From Paracoccus sp. MBLB3053 (GTDB lineage: Bacteria > Pseudomonadota > Alphaproteobacteria > Rhodobacterales > Rhodobacteraceae): a DNA stretch of 64,000 nucleotides. Positions 19,117-28,311 of this stretch are shown here, one piece after another; within the stretch, counting starts at the first letter, position 1; every line of letters starts with the position of its first letter. The position numbers were made by a program, and so were the translations under genes. The DNA is taken from contig NZ_JAVQLW010000001.1 in the NCBI RefSeq assembly GCF_031822435.1, forward strand, positions 1,619,501 to 1,683,500, written 5' to 3'. A model generated the notes under the pieces. The model worked only from the letters and a program-made list of their open reading frames with translations, was not told the DNA's origin and ran no database searches.

Positions 19117-19139
19117 TCATTTCATCTCTGGAACAAAGC

Positions 19140-19167
19140 GGCGCCCTTCGGGCGCCTTTTTGTTTTT
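19140..19167 (+). terminator. Intrinsic terminator of the tRNA-Asp operon
   Basis: A GGCGCCC/GGGCGCC stem capped by a C(TTCG)G tetraloop is followed by TTTTTGTTTTT. Confidence 0.93.
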
Positions 19168-19300
19168 GCTTTGAGCAAGCTGTTTCGCGCAGCTGATTTC
19201 TCGCTCGTTGCGCGGCTGGTGTCCTCATTCACGGGGTGCTAGGGGCTTTTCATCGGGGTGCAATCCCCTATGCTGGCCGACAGAGAGAAGGGGGACGCCG

Positions 19301-19783
19301 ATGGCGCGAGGAATCGATTACGGCGGGATGATGCATCGAGCCATGCAACGGCTGATTGCGGATGTTCTGCGTGCCGTGGCGGCCGAGGGACTGCCGGGCG
19401 AGCATCACTTCTTCATCACCTTCGACACGCGTGATTCGGGCGTGGACATCGCGGACTGGCTGCGCGAGCGTTACCCCGAAGAGATGACGATCGTCATTCA
19501 GCATTGGTTCGACAATCTGGAAGTCACGCCCGAAGGCTTCAGCATCACCCTGAATTTCGGCAACTCGCCCGAGCCGCTCTACATCCCGTTCGACGCGGTT
19601 CGCACCTTCGTCGATCCGTCGGTCGAATTCGGACTGCGTTTCGAAAACCAGATCGAAGACGATGACGAAGATGAAGACGACGAAGAAGCTGAATTCATCG
19701 ATGATATCGACGATGATCATGGCGGCGACGACACACCCAAGGGTGGGGCCGAGGTGGTCAGCCTGGACAAGTGGCGCAAGTAA
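19301..19783 (+). CDS. sspB: SspB-family ClpXP adaptor
   Basis: Adaptor that tethers ssrA-tagged (and other) substrates to ClpXP; 160 residues. The folded domain spans about residues 1-115 (RGIDYGGMMHRAMQRLI, FFITFDTRDSGVDI, MTIVIQHWFDNL and LNFGNSPEPLYIPFDAVRTFVDPS), the alpha-proteobacterial SspB pattern. An acidic Asp/Glu linker follows. The C-terminus ends VVSLDKWRK, matching the hydrophobic/basic XB motif that docks on ClpX. The ATG at 19301 follows GAAGGGGGA. Confidence 0.93.
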   Translation: MARGIDYGGMMHRAMQRLIADVLRAVAAEGLPGEHHFFITFDTRDSGVDIADWLRERYPEEMTIVIQHWFDNLEVTPEGFSITLNFGNSPEPLYIPFDAVRTFVDPSVEFGLRFENQIEDDDEDEDDEEAEFIDDIDDDHGGDDTPKGGAEVVSLDKWRK

Positions 19784-19847
19784 CCCGTCATACCTTTGTC
19801 ACCGGCACGAAATAGAGGCGGTCTCAGCGTGAAAGCTGGAGGCCGCC

Positions 19848-20402
19848 TTGTCCGATCTGTCCCTGTTTCTTGGCCAGTTCCTGCGCCGCCCTTCCGAGAT
19901 CCGTGCGATCGCTCCGACCGGACGGGCCACCGCGCGCGAAATGGCGCGACTGATCACGCCGGAAATGGAGGCGGTCGCCGAGATCGGGGCAGGTACCGGA
20001 ACCATCACGCAGGCGATCCTTGCGCGTGGCCTGCCAGCTGAACGGCTTGAGCTTTACGAACTGAACGCGGCCTTTTGCAGCCGGTTGCGGCAACGTTTTC
20101 CGGGCGCGCTGGTGCACAATCTTCCGGCGCAGGAAATGGTGAATGTCGGAAGGCGGGGGCTTGATGCGGTCATCTCGGGTGTGCCAACGCTGCCGATGCC
20201 CGATGATCTGCAGGCCGCAATCGTGGGCGCGGCGCTTGGCATGATGAAGCCCGGTGCACCCTTCGTGCAGATCACCTACGGCCCCGTCGCTCCGCTGTCG
20301 GAACCGGTGCGGGCGCGCTTTGGCCTTCGCCATGTCAAGAGCCGCCGCATCTGGGCAAACCTGCCCCCGGCACAGGTCTATGTCTTTCGCCAGACGGCGT
20401 GA
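19848..20402 (+). CDS. SAM-dependent methyltransferase, PmtA-like (phospholipid N-methyltransferase family)
   Basis: Class I methyltransferase of 184 residues. The SAM-binding motif I is VAEIGAGTGTITQAIL (about residues 45-60), followed by the acidic ELYELN motif II. The N-terminal FLRRPSEIRAIAPTGRATAREM resembles Rhodobacter-type PmtA (phosphatidylethanolamine methylation) and KsgA-related enzymes; PmtA is the better fit by length, but substrate is inferred. The start is TTG at 19848 with GGAGG 5 nt upstream. olsB, another membrane-lipid gene, is 15 kb away. Confidence 0.75.
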   Translation: MSDLSLFLGQFLRRPSEIRAIAPTGRATAREMARLITPEMEAVAEIGAGTGTITQAILARGLPAERLELYELNAAFCSRLRQRFPGALVHNLPAQEMVNVGRRGLDAVISGVPTLPMPDDLQAAIVGAALGMMKPGAPFVQITYGPVAPLSEPVRARFGLRHVKSRRIWANLPPAQVYVFRQTA

Positions 20403-20486
20403 GCGCTAACTGCATACATTCGTATACCATTTGCGAATCCGATGCGCTGGCGATAGAACCCCCGCAAAACCGCGAGGGAATATGAC

Positions 20487-21881
20487 ATGACCGATTTCCG
20501 CACCGAGACCGACAGCTTCGGCCCGCTCGAGGTCCCATCCGACAAGTACTGGGGGGCGCAAACTCAGCGCTCGATCCAGAACTTCCCGATCGGCTGGGAA
20601 AAGCAGCCCGTTCCGATCATCCGTGCGCTTGGCATCATCAAGCAGGCCGCCGCACAGGTGAACATGGCGACCGGCAAGCTGGATCCGGCGATCGGCAATG
20701 CCATGGTCGAAGCCGCGTCGGAAGTGGTTGCAGGCAAGTTCGACGACAACTTCCCGCTGGTCGTCTGGCAGACCGGTTCGGGCACCCAGTCGAACATGAA
20801 CGCGAACGAGGTCATCTCGAACCGCGCCATCGAGATCCTGGGCGGCGAGATGGGCTCGAAAAAGCCGGTCCACCCGAACGACCATTGCAACATGGGCCAG
20901 TCCTCGAACGACACCTTCCCGACAGCGATGCATGTGGCGATCGGCATGCAGGCGCGCGACGTGCTGATCCCGGGCCTCGAGAAGCTGCACAAGGCGCTGG
21001 TCGCGAAATCCGAAGAATTCAAGGACATCATCAAGATCGGCCGCACCCATACGCAGGATGCGACCCCTCTGACGCTGGGCCAGGAATTCGGCGGCTACGC
21101 CCATCAGGTCGCCAAGGGCATCGAGCGCGTGAAGCTGGCCCTGACCGACATCTACGAGCTGGCGCAGGGCGGCACCGCCGTCGGCACCGGGCTGAACACC
21201 AAGAAGGGCTGGGACGTGGCGATCGCCGCCGAGATCGCCAAGATCTCGGGCCTGCCCTTCGTCACCGCGCCGAACAAGTTCGAGGCACTGGCCGCGCATG
21301 ACGCGATGGTCTTCTTCTCGGGCGCGCTGAAAACCGTCGCGGGCTCGCTCTTCAAGATCGCGAACGACATGCGCCTGCTGGGTTCGGGTCCGCGCTCGGG
21401 TCTGGGCGAGCTGATCCTGCCGGAAAACGAGCCGGGCTCGTCGATCATGCCGGGCAAGGTCAACCCGACCCAGGCCGAGGCGCTGACCATGGTCTGCGCC
21501 CATGTCATGGGCAATGACGCGGCCATCGGCTTCGCCGGTTCGCAGGGCCATTTCGAGCTGAACGTCTATAACCCGATGATGTCCTATAACGTGCTGCAGT
21601 CGATGCAGCTCTTGGGCGACGCGGCCAGCTCGTTCACCGATAACATGGTCGTGGGCACGCAGGCCAACCTGCCGCGCATCGACAAGCTGATGAAGGAATC
21701 GCTGATGCTGGTGACGGCGCTGGCGCCGACCATCGGCTATGACAACGCGACCAAGGTGGCCAAGACCGCGCACAAGAACGGCACCACGCTCCGCGAAGAG
21801 GCGATCGCGCTCGGCCTGGTCGATGGCGAAACCTTCGATCAGGTTGTCCGCCCCGAGCAGATGGTCGGTCCGGAGGACTGA
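20487..21881 (+). CDS. fumC: Fumarate hydratase, class II
   Basis: TCA-cycle fumarase of 464 residues, oxygen-stable and iron-free. It carries [17 protein letters not shown], the [19 protein letters not shown] substrate site, [17 protein letters not shown] and the fumarase/aspartase signature [21 protein letters not shown] precedes the ATG. Two small genes follow at almost no spacing. Confidence 0.98.
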   Translation: MTDFRTETDSFGPLEVPSDKYWGAQTQRSIQNFPIGWEKQPVPIIRALGIIKQAAAQVNMATGKLDPAIGNAMVEAASEVVAGKFDDNFPLVVWQTGSGTQSNMNANEVISNRAIEILGGEMGSKKPVHPNDHCNMGQSSNDTFPTAMHVAIGMQARDVLIPGLEKLHKALVAKSEEFKDIIKIGRTHTQDATPLTLGQEFGGYAHQVAKGIERVKLALTDIYELAQGGTAVGTGLNTKKGWDVAIAAEIAKISGLPFVTAPNKFEALAAHDAMVFFSGALKTVAGSLFKIANDMRLLGSGPRSGLGELILPENEPGSSIMPGKVNPTQAEALTMVCAHVMGNDAAIGFAGSQGHFELNVYNPMMSYNVLQSMQLLGDAASSFTDNMVVGTQANLPRIDKLMKESLMLVTALAPTIGYDNATKVAKTAHKNGTTLREEAIALGLVDGETFDQVVRPEQMVGPED

Positions 21882-21882
21882 T

Positions 21883-22086
21883 TTGACCGGAAACGGCAAG
21901 ATCATCAACCTGCGGGCGGCGCGCAAAAGCGCCGCCCGTGACGCTGCCCGCAAGCAAGCTGACGAAAACGCTGCGAAATTCGGCCGCAGCAAAGCGCAGA
22001 AACAGGTCGAGAAGGCCGATCACGACCGCACCATACGCCATCTGGACCAGCATCGGCGCGAGACACCCGAGGAAGGCGATGCCTGA
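21883..22086 (+). CDS. DUF4169 family small protein
   Basis: A 67-residue basic protein, mostly charged helix (IINLRAARKSAARDAARKQA, then KFGRSKAQK), typical of DUF4169. The start is TTG at 21883, one base after the fumC stop, with GGAGG about 9 nt upstream. The conserved fumC-DUF4169-RHH order suggests co-transcription. No function is known. Confidence 0.82.
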   Translation: MTGNGKIINLRAARKSAARDAARKQADENAAKFGRSKAQKQVEKADHDRTIRHLDQHRRETPEEGDA

Positions 22087-22318
22087 TCTTCCCCCCATGT
22101 CCGCCCCGGTCAAACGCTCGGTCACGATCGGCGGCCATCGCACCTCGGTCAGCCTCGAGGACGCGTTCTGGCGCGAGTTGCGCGAGATTGCGAAATCGCG
22201 GGATGTGGCCGCTGCCGCCTTGATCGCGGCTATCGACGCAGCGCGTCCGCCCGAGGTCGGGCTGGCGACTGCCTTGCGTCTTTTCGTGCTGGCGGAAGTG
22301 CTCAAGCGGCAGGGATAA
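22079..22318 (+). CDS. Ribbon-helix-helix domain protein
   Basis: A 79-residue protein with a strand KRSVTIGGHRTSVSLEDAFW and two helices (WRELREIAKSRDV and AAAALIAAIDAAR), the ribbon-helix-helix DNA-binding arrangement. It overlaps the DUF4169 gene by 8 nt, with GAGGAAGG upstream of the ATG at 22079; an ATG at 22097 is the alternative. No toxin partner is visible, so a solitary regulator is more likely than an antitoxin. Confidence 0.82.
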   Translation: MPDLPPMSAPVKRSVTIGGHRTSVSLEDAFWRELREIAKSRDVAAAALIAAIDAARPPEVGLATALRLFVLAEVLKRQG

Positions 22319-22396
22319 GGGGCGTAACGCTTGCGGTAAGTGCTATGGCTTACTAAAAGCGCCTGCAACAATCAGCAGCAAGTATTGGGTAGAACC

Positions 22397-23137
22397 ATGG
22401 CAGGCCATTCCAAATGGGCCAACATCCAGCACCGGAAGGGCAAGCAGGACAAGCTCCGTTCCAAGCTGTTCTCGAAGTTGGCCAAAGAAATCACCGTCGC
22501 CGCGAAGATGGGCGACCCCGATCCCGACAAGAACCCGCGCCTGCGCCTGGCGGTCAAGGAAGCCAAGTCGAATTCGGTCCCCAAGGACGTGATCGACCGC
22601 GCGATCAAGAAATCGCAGGGCGGTGACGCCGAGAACTATGACGAGATCCGCTATGAAGGCTATGGCCCGAACGGCATCGCGATCATCGTCGAGGCGATGA
22701 CCGATAACCGCAACCGCACCGCCTCGAACGTGCGCAGCTATTTCACAAAGCATGGTGGCGATCTGGGCCAGACCGGCTCGGTGAACTTCATGTTCGACCG
22801 CAAGGGCGAGATCATGTACGCGGCGAGCGCCGGTGACGCGGATACCGTCATGATGGCCGCGATCGAAGCAGGTGCCGAGGATGTCGAAAGCGACGAGGAC
22901 GGCCACTGGATCTATACCTCGGACACCGATCTGGCCGAGGTCTCGACCGCGCTGGAAGCGTCCTTGGGCGAATCCGAACACGCCAAGCTGATCTGGAAGC
23001 CTCAGGCCCCGACCGAGATCGACCTCGAGACTGCGCAGAAGCTGATGAAGCTGCTCGATGCGCTGGAAGAGGATGACGACGTCCAGAACGTCACCGGGAA
23101 CTTCGACATTCCGGAAGACGTGGCGTCCCAGCTTTAA
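22397..23137 (+). CDS. YebC/PmpR family protein
   Basis: A 246-residue YebC protein. It begins [17 protein letters not shown], the family hallmark, with [34 protein letters not shown] and a C-terminal [18 protein letters not shown]. Members act as transcriptional regulators (PmpR) or, as shown more recently, relieve ribosome stalling at proline-rich stretches. The ATG at 22397 is chosen because the family always starts at MAGHSKW. Its terminator overlaps the end of convergent argP. Confidence 0.96.
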   Translation: MAGHSKWANIQHRKGKQDKLRSKLFSKLAKEITVAAKMGDPDPDKNPRLRLAVKEAKSNSVPKDVIDRAIKKSQGGDAENYDEIRYEGYGPNGIAIIVEAMTDNRNRTASNVRSYFTKHGGDLGQTGSVNFMFDRKGEIMYAASAGDADTVMMAAIEAGAEDVESDEDGHWIYTSDTDLAEVSTALEASLGESEHAKLIWKPQAPTEIDLETAQKLMKLLDALEEDDDVQNVTGNFDIPEDVASQL

Positions 23138-23161
23138 AGCTTGCGACGCGCACCGCATGGA

Positions 23162-24028
23162 TCAGGGCCGCAGTTCCGCTGCGGCCCTTTCTCTTACGGC
23201 GCGGCTCAAGGGGGCGAGTGCCGGGCGAAGCGCGCGCTGAACCTGCCAATACAGCGGCACGTCGAGGGGCAGGGGGCTGAGCAGAGCAAGGCGACCCGAT
23301 CCGAGCGCCGGACCAGACATGGCGTCGGGGATCATGCCCCAGCCGATGCCCAGCTCGATGACTCGGGCGAAGGGTTCAGATGCCGGAACATGATGTCCAC
23401 GCAAATGCAGTCGCCGGCCCGTGACGGCCTCGGCCCAGCGGGATTGCGCAGCATCCTTGCTGTTGAAGATCACCGCCGGCGCGGCCAGAAGCGCCTCTGC
23501 CGTCGGGCCTTGCGGGAAGTGGCGGGCGATGAAATCGGGCGTGGCAAGGGCGTGATAGCGCATCTTGCCAAGCGCGGTCACCTCGCAGCCGGGAACGGGG
23601 CGAGGGTCCGAGCAAAGCGCAGCCGTCACCTCACCCTTGCCCAGCCAGTCGCGCGCGTGATCCTGATCATCGACCAGCAGATCGTAGATGACATCCAGCG
23701 CGGCCATGACCGGCGGAAACCATGTCGCCAGACTATCAGCGTTGACAGCAATCCGCAGGATGGCCGGCTGGCTTGCTTGGCTTTCCCCGAGACTGCGCTC
23801 CAAGATCAGCACCTGGTCCAGGTGCTGGACCAGTCGCATCGCGCGTTCGGTCGCTCGGGCAGGTGGACCGCGATGCAGCAGCACTTCGCCCATACGCTCC
23901 TCAAGCCCCTTGATACGCTGCGAGATCGCCGATGGCGTGACGCCAAGGGCTGCGGCGGCCGCCTCGAACGAGCCGCGGCGGATGATTTCGGCAAGAGCGG
24001 CAAGCGCCGGGTAGTCAAGCATAAGCAA
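23162..24028 (-). CDS. argP: LysR-type regulator ArgP
   Basis: LysR-family transcriptional regulator of 288 residues that senses arginine/lysine and controls the basic-amino-acid exporter. The N-terminal winged HTH is LDYPALAALAEIIRRGSF, then GVTPSAISQRIKGLEERMG. The ArgP hallmark LRIAVNADSLATWF opens the effector domain. It is divergent from argO, its classical target, across 79 bp. The start at 24028 or two codons later (24022) cannot be decided. Confidence 0.93.
   Translation of the reverse strand: MLMLDYPALAALAEIIRRGSFEAAAAALGVTPSAISQRIKGLEERMGEVLLHRGPPARATERAMRLVQHLDQVLILERSLGESQASQPAILRIAVNADSLATWFPPVMAALDVIYDLLVDDQDHARDWLGKGEVTAALCSDPRPVPGCEVTALGKMRYHALATPDFIARHFPQGPTAEALLAAPAVIFNSKDAAQSRWAEAVTGRRLHLRGHHVPASEPFARVIELGIGWGMIPDAMSGPALGSGRLALLSPLPLDVPLYWQVQRALRPALAPLSRAVRERAAAELRP
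23164..23195 (+). terminator. yebC terminator embedded in the argP 3' end
   Basis: A 10-bp stem AGGGCCGCAG/CTGCGGCCCT with a 5-nt loop is followed by TTCTCTT on plus. The hairpin lies within the last codons of argP (stop at 23162), so termination signal and coding sequence share bases. Confidence 0.8.
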
Positions 24029-24107
24029 AACTTAAGGTGGGAAAGTATTTTGAATTTGCCTGATCCCGCATGTTGCCGCAAGCCTGCACGCGGACAGGAG
24101 AAAATCC

Positions 24108-24704
24108 ATGCAGACATATCTTGCGGGGCTTGGGACAGGCCTCTCGCTCATTTTGGCAATCGGGGCGCAGAACGCCTTTGTCCTGAAACAGGGTCTGCTT
24201 GGGCGTCATGTGTTTGCGACATGCGCCTTCTGCGCCCTCTCGGATGCGCTGCTGATTGCCGCAGGCGTGGCCGGCGCGGGCGCGCTAGCGGCGCATGCAC
24301 CGTGGTTTCTCCTGCTCATGCGCTGGGGAGGAGCGCTCTTTCTGCTGGTATATGGCGCGCGCGCCTTGCGGAAGGCGCTTCGTGGCGGGGCGGCACTGCA
24401 TGCCGGCGAGGGTGCGGCCGGGCTTGGGGCCACACTTGCTGTCGTCGCAGCTCTGACCTGGCTCAACCCGCATGTCTGGCTCGACACGGTGGTATTGCTG
24501 GGGTCGGTTTCAAGCGGCTTCGATGAGCAGGCGGTCTTTGCTCTTGGCGCCATCTCCGGATCGATCCTGTTCTTTTTTGGCCTTGGCTACGGCGCCCGAC
24601 TGCTGAGCCCGGTCTTTTCAAGGTCGGTGGCGTGGAGGGTTCTCGATCTTGCCGTCGCCATCACGATGTGGACGATCGCGGTCGGGCTGATCCTTAAGGG
24701 CTGA
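24108..24704 (+). CDS. argO: LysE/ArgO family basic amino acid exporter
   Basis: Inner-membrane exporter of 198 residues with about six hydrophobic segments. It shows the LysE/ArgO motifs GLSLILAIGAQNAFVLKQG near the N-terminus and LTWLNPHVWLDTVVLLGS in the middle. It probably exports arginine (or lysine/canavanine) under ArgP control, inferred from the divergent argP. AGGAG lies upstream of the ATG. Confidence 0.94.
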   Translation: MQTYLAGLGTGLSLILAIGAQNAFVLKQGLLGRHVFATCAFCALSDALLIAAGVAGAGALAAHAPWFLLLMRWGGALFLLVYGARALRKALRGGAALHAGEGAAGLGATLAVVAALTWLNPHVWLDTVVLLGSVSSGFDEQAVFALGAISGSILFFFGLGYGARLLSPVFSRSVAWRVLDLAVAITMWTIAVGLILKG

Positions 24705-24732
24705 GGGCTTGCGTGCACGCGGGCAAGGCGTC

Positions 24733-25662
24733 ATGGCTTGCGACATGAGCACGATCACCGCCGCACCGCCCCGCCGAGACCTGATCGGCATATTCTGGAT
24801 GCTGACCGCCGGTCTCAGCTTCGTCGCAGTCAATGGTACGGTGCGGTGGCTCGGCAATGCCCTGCCTGCGCCTGAGGGGGCCTTCATCCGCTTTGCCTTC
24901 GGGCTGGTCTTCCTGATCCCGGCGCTTCTGCCTGCGCTGAGGCGCGGCTTCACGCCCCGTATCTGGCGCATGTTCGCCTTGCGCGGCGGGTTGCACACGC
25001 TGGCGGTGATCCTGTGGTTCTACGCCATGGCACGGATTACCGTGGCCGAGGTCACGGCCATCGGCTTTCTCAACCCTATCGTCGTCACCATCGGGGCGGC
25101 GCTGCTGATGGGCGAGCGGATTTCATGGCGCCGCGCCCTGGCCATCGCGGTCGCGCTGATCGGAGCGATGATCGTCCTGAGGCCGGGCATCCGTATGCTC
25201 GAACCCGGTCACTTCGCGCAGCTTGGCGCCTCGGTCACGTTCGGCGCGTCGTACCTGGTCGCCAAGCGCCTGTCCGAGCAGGTTCCGGCCGCCGTCGTGG
25301 TCGCGATGATGTCGCTGACGGTCTGTATCGGTCTTGCCCCGTTCGCGGCGCTGAACTGGGTGCCTCCGACGCCTACGCAATGCGCGGTCCTGGCCTGCAC
25401 CGCGTTCTTCGCGACGGCTGGCCACTATGCGATGACCCGAGCCTTTGCCGCCGCGCCGCTGACTGTCACGCAACCAGTCGTCTTCCTGCAATTGATCTGG
25501 GCCAGCCTGCTCGGTGCGCTGGTCTTTGCCGAGCCGGTGGATGTCTGGGTGCTTGTCGGAGGTGCGGTGATGATCGGCGCGATCAGCTACATCACCTGGC
25601 GCGAGGCGCGGTTGCGGCGGGCTCCTATCACCCCGCCGCCTGATCTTCCCAAGGAAGTCTAA
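24733..25662 (+). CDS. DMT superfamily transporter (EamA domains)
   Basis: A protein of about 309 residues with ten hydrophobic segments in two EamA repeats (WMLTAGLSFVAVNGTVRWLG opens the first; LGASVTFGASYLVAKRL opens the second). A GFLNPIVVTIGAALLMGERI segment is typical of metabolite exporters. Substrate unknown. The start is uncertain: ATG at 24733 (AAGG close upstream) or 24745. It is probably co-transcribed with argO, 28 bp after its stop. Confidence 0.85.
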   Translation: MACDMSTITAAPPRRDLIGIFWMLTAGLSFVAVNGTVRWLGNALPAPEGAFIRFAFGLVFLIPALLPALRRGFTPRIWRMFALRGGLHTLAVILWFYAMARITVAEVTAIGFLNPIVVTIGAALLMGERISWRRALAIAVALIGAMIVLRPGIRMLEPGHFAQLGASVTFGASYLVAKRLSEQVPAAVVVAMMSLTVCIGLAPFAALNWVPPTPTQCAVLACTAFFATAGHYAMTRAFAAAPLTVTQPVVFLQLIWASLLGALVFAEPVDVWVLVGGAVMIGAISYITWREARLRRAPITPPPDLPKEV

Positions 25663-25883
25663 CGCAGGTTCCAGTAATCCGGTCCTCTGCGGCCGTGCGG
25701 CTCCAGTCCGATGTCACGCAAGATGTGATCCGAAAGATCCGTCACTGGTCGAGGACGTATTCGACCCCGCCGGACCGCCGCGCGCATCAGGGCAAGGCTG
25801 ACACGCAGCAATCCGTGATTGTCGATCAGATCGTCCAACGGCGCGCGAAGATCCCGCACGGGGCGGAGAATGGTTGTATTCAT
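25659..25883 (-). CDS. DUF1127 small protein
   Basis: A 74-residue basic protein ending TDLSDHILRDIGLEPHGRR, the DUF1127 motif (L.D..LRDIGL). DUF1127 proteins are short Arg-rich proteins; some Rhodobacter members bind RNA and affect small-RNA maturation and stress responses. The start is uncertain: ATG at 25883, or an in-frame ATG at 25946 adding 21 unconserved residues. Neither has a strong Shine-Dalgarno. The stop overlaps the 3' end of the DMT gene (convergent). Confidence 0.75.
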   Translation of the reverse strand: MNTTILRPVRDLRAPLDDLIDNHGLLRVSLALMRAAVRRGRIRPRPVTDLSDHILRDIGLEPHGRRGPDYWNLR

Positions 25884-25946
25884 CTGGTGTCTGCCGCCTG
25901 CTTGCGCAGGTCGGCTCCCTAATTGAGGTTTGGTAATGGTCGACAT

Positions 25947-26254
25947 GGCGCAGCGCGCGTCAGCGCCTGCGGAAAATGTCGGTCATGATCGGTGAAATAC
26001 CCTGGTCGGGCGGTCCGGATCGGGTTCCGTCAGCCCCGTCGCGAGCGGCAATGCCAAAACGGCATGGTGCCGGAAAGGGCGGTTGGAACGGCGAAGATAT
26101 GGTTCATGCCAGTGCCCTTTCTGTGCGAGGTTGCGGAACAGGCTGTTGATAGGCACGGGACTTGATTCGAAGCAACCCGCCACGCATTGAAGCGGGCGGG
26201 TGCGGCCGGTTTGCAACGGCGATGGCGCACAGGCTTTTCAACCGGCTCGGGACA
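25947..26254. other. Intergenic region holding a candidate small ORF
   Basis: 308 bp between the DUF1127 gene and the choline ABC ATPase gene, both on the minus strand. It contains a 25-codon frame with a good Shine-Dalgarno (listed separately) and a small ATGCC/GGCAT inverted repeat inside it. No terminator with a T-run was found for choV. Confidence 0.5.
26030..26107 (-). CDS. Candidate 25-residue small protein
   Basis: The ATG at 26105-26107 is preceded by AAAGGG with a 7-nt spacer. The peptide starts MNHIFAVPTALSGTMPF and ends in a basic CRSRRG. I recognise no family. It sits 147 nt upstream of the DUF1127 gene on the same strand, so the two could share a transcript. Evidence is only the start signal and position. 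Confidence 0.3.
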   Translation of the reverse strand: MNHIFAVPTALSGTMPFWHCRSRRG

Positions 26255-27301
26255 CTAGTGCTCGGAAGCACCTCCACCCCGGGCATTCGGCGCGACCAGA
26301 CGGCTCATGATGCCCTGCTGGGTAACCCTTCCGCCACCTTCGAGCGGCAGCGCGTCGAAGCCGCTTTCGGTCATCATCCGCATCACGTCGCGGATCGGAG
26401 TTTCCCGGCTGATCGGCGCGCCCGGCGCATCCTGTGGCTCGGCCATGTCCTCGGCGGTCAGCACGCCCAGCGGGTTCATATGGGCGACAAAATCCTCGAC
26501 ATAGGCATCGACGGGATTGGCGATGATCTCGCGCGCGGTCCCGACCTGAACGATCCGCCCGCCTTCCATCAGTGCGATCCGGTTGCCGATGCGGAAAGCC
26601 TCGTCCAGGTCGTGGCTCACGAAGATGATGGTCCTGCGGGCGACCTTCTGCAGTTCGAGCAGTTCATCCTGCAAGCGGTTTCTGATGAGCGGATCGAGCG
26701 CCGAGAAGGGCTCATCCATCAAGAGGATGGGCGCCTCGGTGGCGAAAGCGCGGGCCAGCCCGACACGCTGCTGCATCCCGCCCGAGAGATCCCCCACCTT
26801 CCGGTCGGCCCAGTCCGTCAGCCCGACTGTCGCAAGCTGCGCCTCGACACGGCGATGGCGCTCGGACGCGGGAATGCCCCCGAGTTCGAGGCCAAGCCCG
26901 ACATTTTCCCGCACCGAACGCCAGGGCAGCAGCCCGAATTGCTGAAACACCATCGCGACGCGGTTGCGGCGCAGACGGCGCAGCTCGGATTCGCGCGCTT
27001 TGGTCACCGAGGCCATGTGGTCGCCATCCCAGACCCGGACCTCGCCGCGGCAGACGCCATTGAGCCCGTTCACTGCCCGCAGGAGCGTGGACTTGCCCGA
27101 ACCGGAAAGCCCCATCAGCACGAGAATTTCGCCCTCGCGGACGTTCAGCGAGCAATTGTGAACGCCCAGGACCTGCCCGGTCTCGGCCTTGATCGGCCCG
27201 CGCTCGAGGCCCTGATCCATCAGGGGCAGGGCGGCTTCGGGGTTGTCGCCAAAGACGATGTTGACGTTGTCGAACTCGACGGCATTCTGTTCATTCATCA
27301 T
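26255..27301 (-). CDS. choV: Choline ABC transporter ATP-binding subunit
   Basis: A 348-residue ATPase of the ProV/OpuA class. Walker A is LMGLSGSGKSTLL, the Q-loop VFQQFGLLPWRSV, the signature LSGGMQQRVGLARAFA and Walker B ILLMDEPFSALDP. The C-terminal 60 residues resemble a single degenerate CBS-like regulatory segment (ETPIRDVMRMMTESGF). The start overlaps the choW stop by 11 nt. Assignment to choline rests on linkage to choX and betIBA. Confidence 0.93.
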   Translation of the reverse strand: MMNEQNAVEFDNVNIVFGDNPEAALPLMDQGLERGPIKAETGQVLGVHNCSLNVREGEILVLMGLSGSGKSTLLRAVNGLNGVCRGEVRVWDGDHMASVTKARESELRRLRRNRVAMVFQQFGLLPWRSVRENVGLGLELGGIPASERHRRVEAQLATVGLTDWADRKVGDLSGGMQQRVGLARAFATEAPILLMDEPFSALDPLIRNRLQDELLELQKVARRTIIFVSHDLDEAFRIGNRIALMEGGRIVQVGTAREIIANPVDAYVEDFVAHMNPLGVLTAEDMAEPQDAPGAPISRETPIRDVMRMMTESGFDALPLEGGGRVTQQGIMSRLVAPNARGGGASEH

Positions 27302-28142
27302 GTTTCCCCACGCGCAGCATCCGGTCGAGCATGATGGCCACGACCACGATGATGAATCCGCTTTCGAAGCCCAAGGCGGTGTTCACGCTGTTCAGCGCCC
27401 GAACGACCGGTACGCCCAGTCCGGAGGCGCCGACCAGGGCCGCGATCACGACCATCGACAGCGACAGCATGATCGTCTGGTTCAAACCGGCCATGATCTG
27501 GGGCAGGGCCGAGGGCAGTTCGACCTTCCACAGAAGCTGGCGCGGTGTGGCGCCGAATGCGGTTGCGGCCTCGACGAGCGGCCGCGGGGTCGAGCTGATG
27601 CCGAGATGGGTCAGGCGGATTGGGGCGGGCAGGACGAAGATGACCGTCGCGATCAGGCCCGGAACCATGCCGATCCCGAAAAAGACGATGGCCGGGATCA
27701 GATAGACGAAGGTCGGAAGGGTTTGCATCAGATCGAGCACGGGGCGCATCCAGGCATAGAGCCGGGGCCGGTGGGCGGCGGCGATGCCCAGCGGAACGCC
27801 GATTGCCATGCAGACCACACAGGCCGCCAGCACCAGCGTCAGCGATTGCATGGTCTCATCCCAGTAACCCTGGTTCAGGATGAACAGGAAGCCCAATGCC
27901 ACCAGAAGGCAGGTCTTCCAGTTGCGCTGAAGTGCCCAGGTCAATGCTACGGCAAGCAGCGTGAAGATCAGCGGGTGGGGGAACTCCAGAATGGAGAGGA
28001 TGCCGCCGATAAGCCATTCCATCCCCTTGGAGATGGCGTTGAAGATGAACGCACCATGGGCGTTCAGCCAATCGAATATGGCCTTCGCGGTCTTTCCGAC
28101 CGGGATCTTTGTCCCGGTCAAGATGTCGGTCAATTGATCCAT
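27291..28142 (-). CDS. choW: Choline ABC transporter permease
   Basis: A 283-residue ProW-type permease with at least six membrane segments and the permease loop EAATAFGATPRQLLWKVELP (EAA motif). The N-terminal 40 residues (TKIPVGKTAKAIFDWLNAHG) match ChoW/ProW. It lies 169 bp downstream of choX, with a hairpin in the gap, and overlaps choV. AAGGA lies before the ATG. Confidence 0.94.
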   Translation of the reverse strand: MDQLTDILTGTKIPVGKTAKAIFDWLNAHGAFIFNAISKGMEWLIGGILSILEFPHPLIFTLLAVALTWALQRNWKTCLLVALGFLFILNQGYWDETMQSLTLVLAACVVCMAIGVPLGIAAAHRPRLYAWMRPVLDLMQTLPTFVYLIPAIVFFGIGMVPGLIATVIFVLPAPIRLTHLGISSTPRPLVEAATAFGATPRQLLWKVELPSALPQIMAGLNQTIMLSLSMVVIAALVGASGLGVPVVRALNSVNTALGFESGFIIVVVAIMLDRMLRVGKHDE

Positions 28143-28277
28143 GCGTCCTTTTCTTTCTGCCGTTCGGGATCGTCAGACGCCCGCAAAGCCCGGCGTGACG
28201 ACTTGTCGCCGGGGGAATCGGTCTGGACGGGCGGCATGACCCCGCAAACCGAGGCAGTGCCCCGGGGGCCATGTGGC

Positions 28278-28305
28278 GCGGGCAGAAGCTGTGCCATCTG
28301 CCCGC
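28278..28305 (-). promoter_or_regulatory. choX-choW intercistronic hairpin
   Basis: GCGGGCAG/CTGCCCGC, an 8-bp perfect stem with a 12-nt loop, starts just after the choX stop and has no T-run. Such hairpins after binding-protein genes usually stabilise the upstream mRNA and lower downstream expression; that role is inferred. Confidence 0.5.
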
Positions 28306-28311
28306 CGGTCA

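Noticed and set aside
18729..19228. Two minus-strand frames containing LTGLEPATPGVTGRYSNQLSY
   Set aside because: They are the reverse complement of the two tRNA-Asp genes, a well-known spurious protein annotation.
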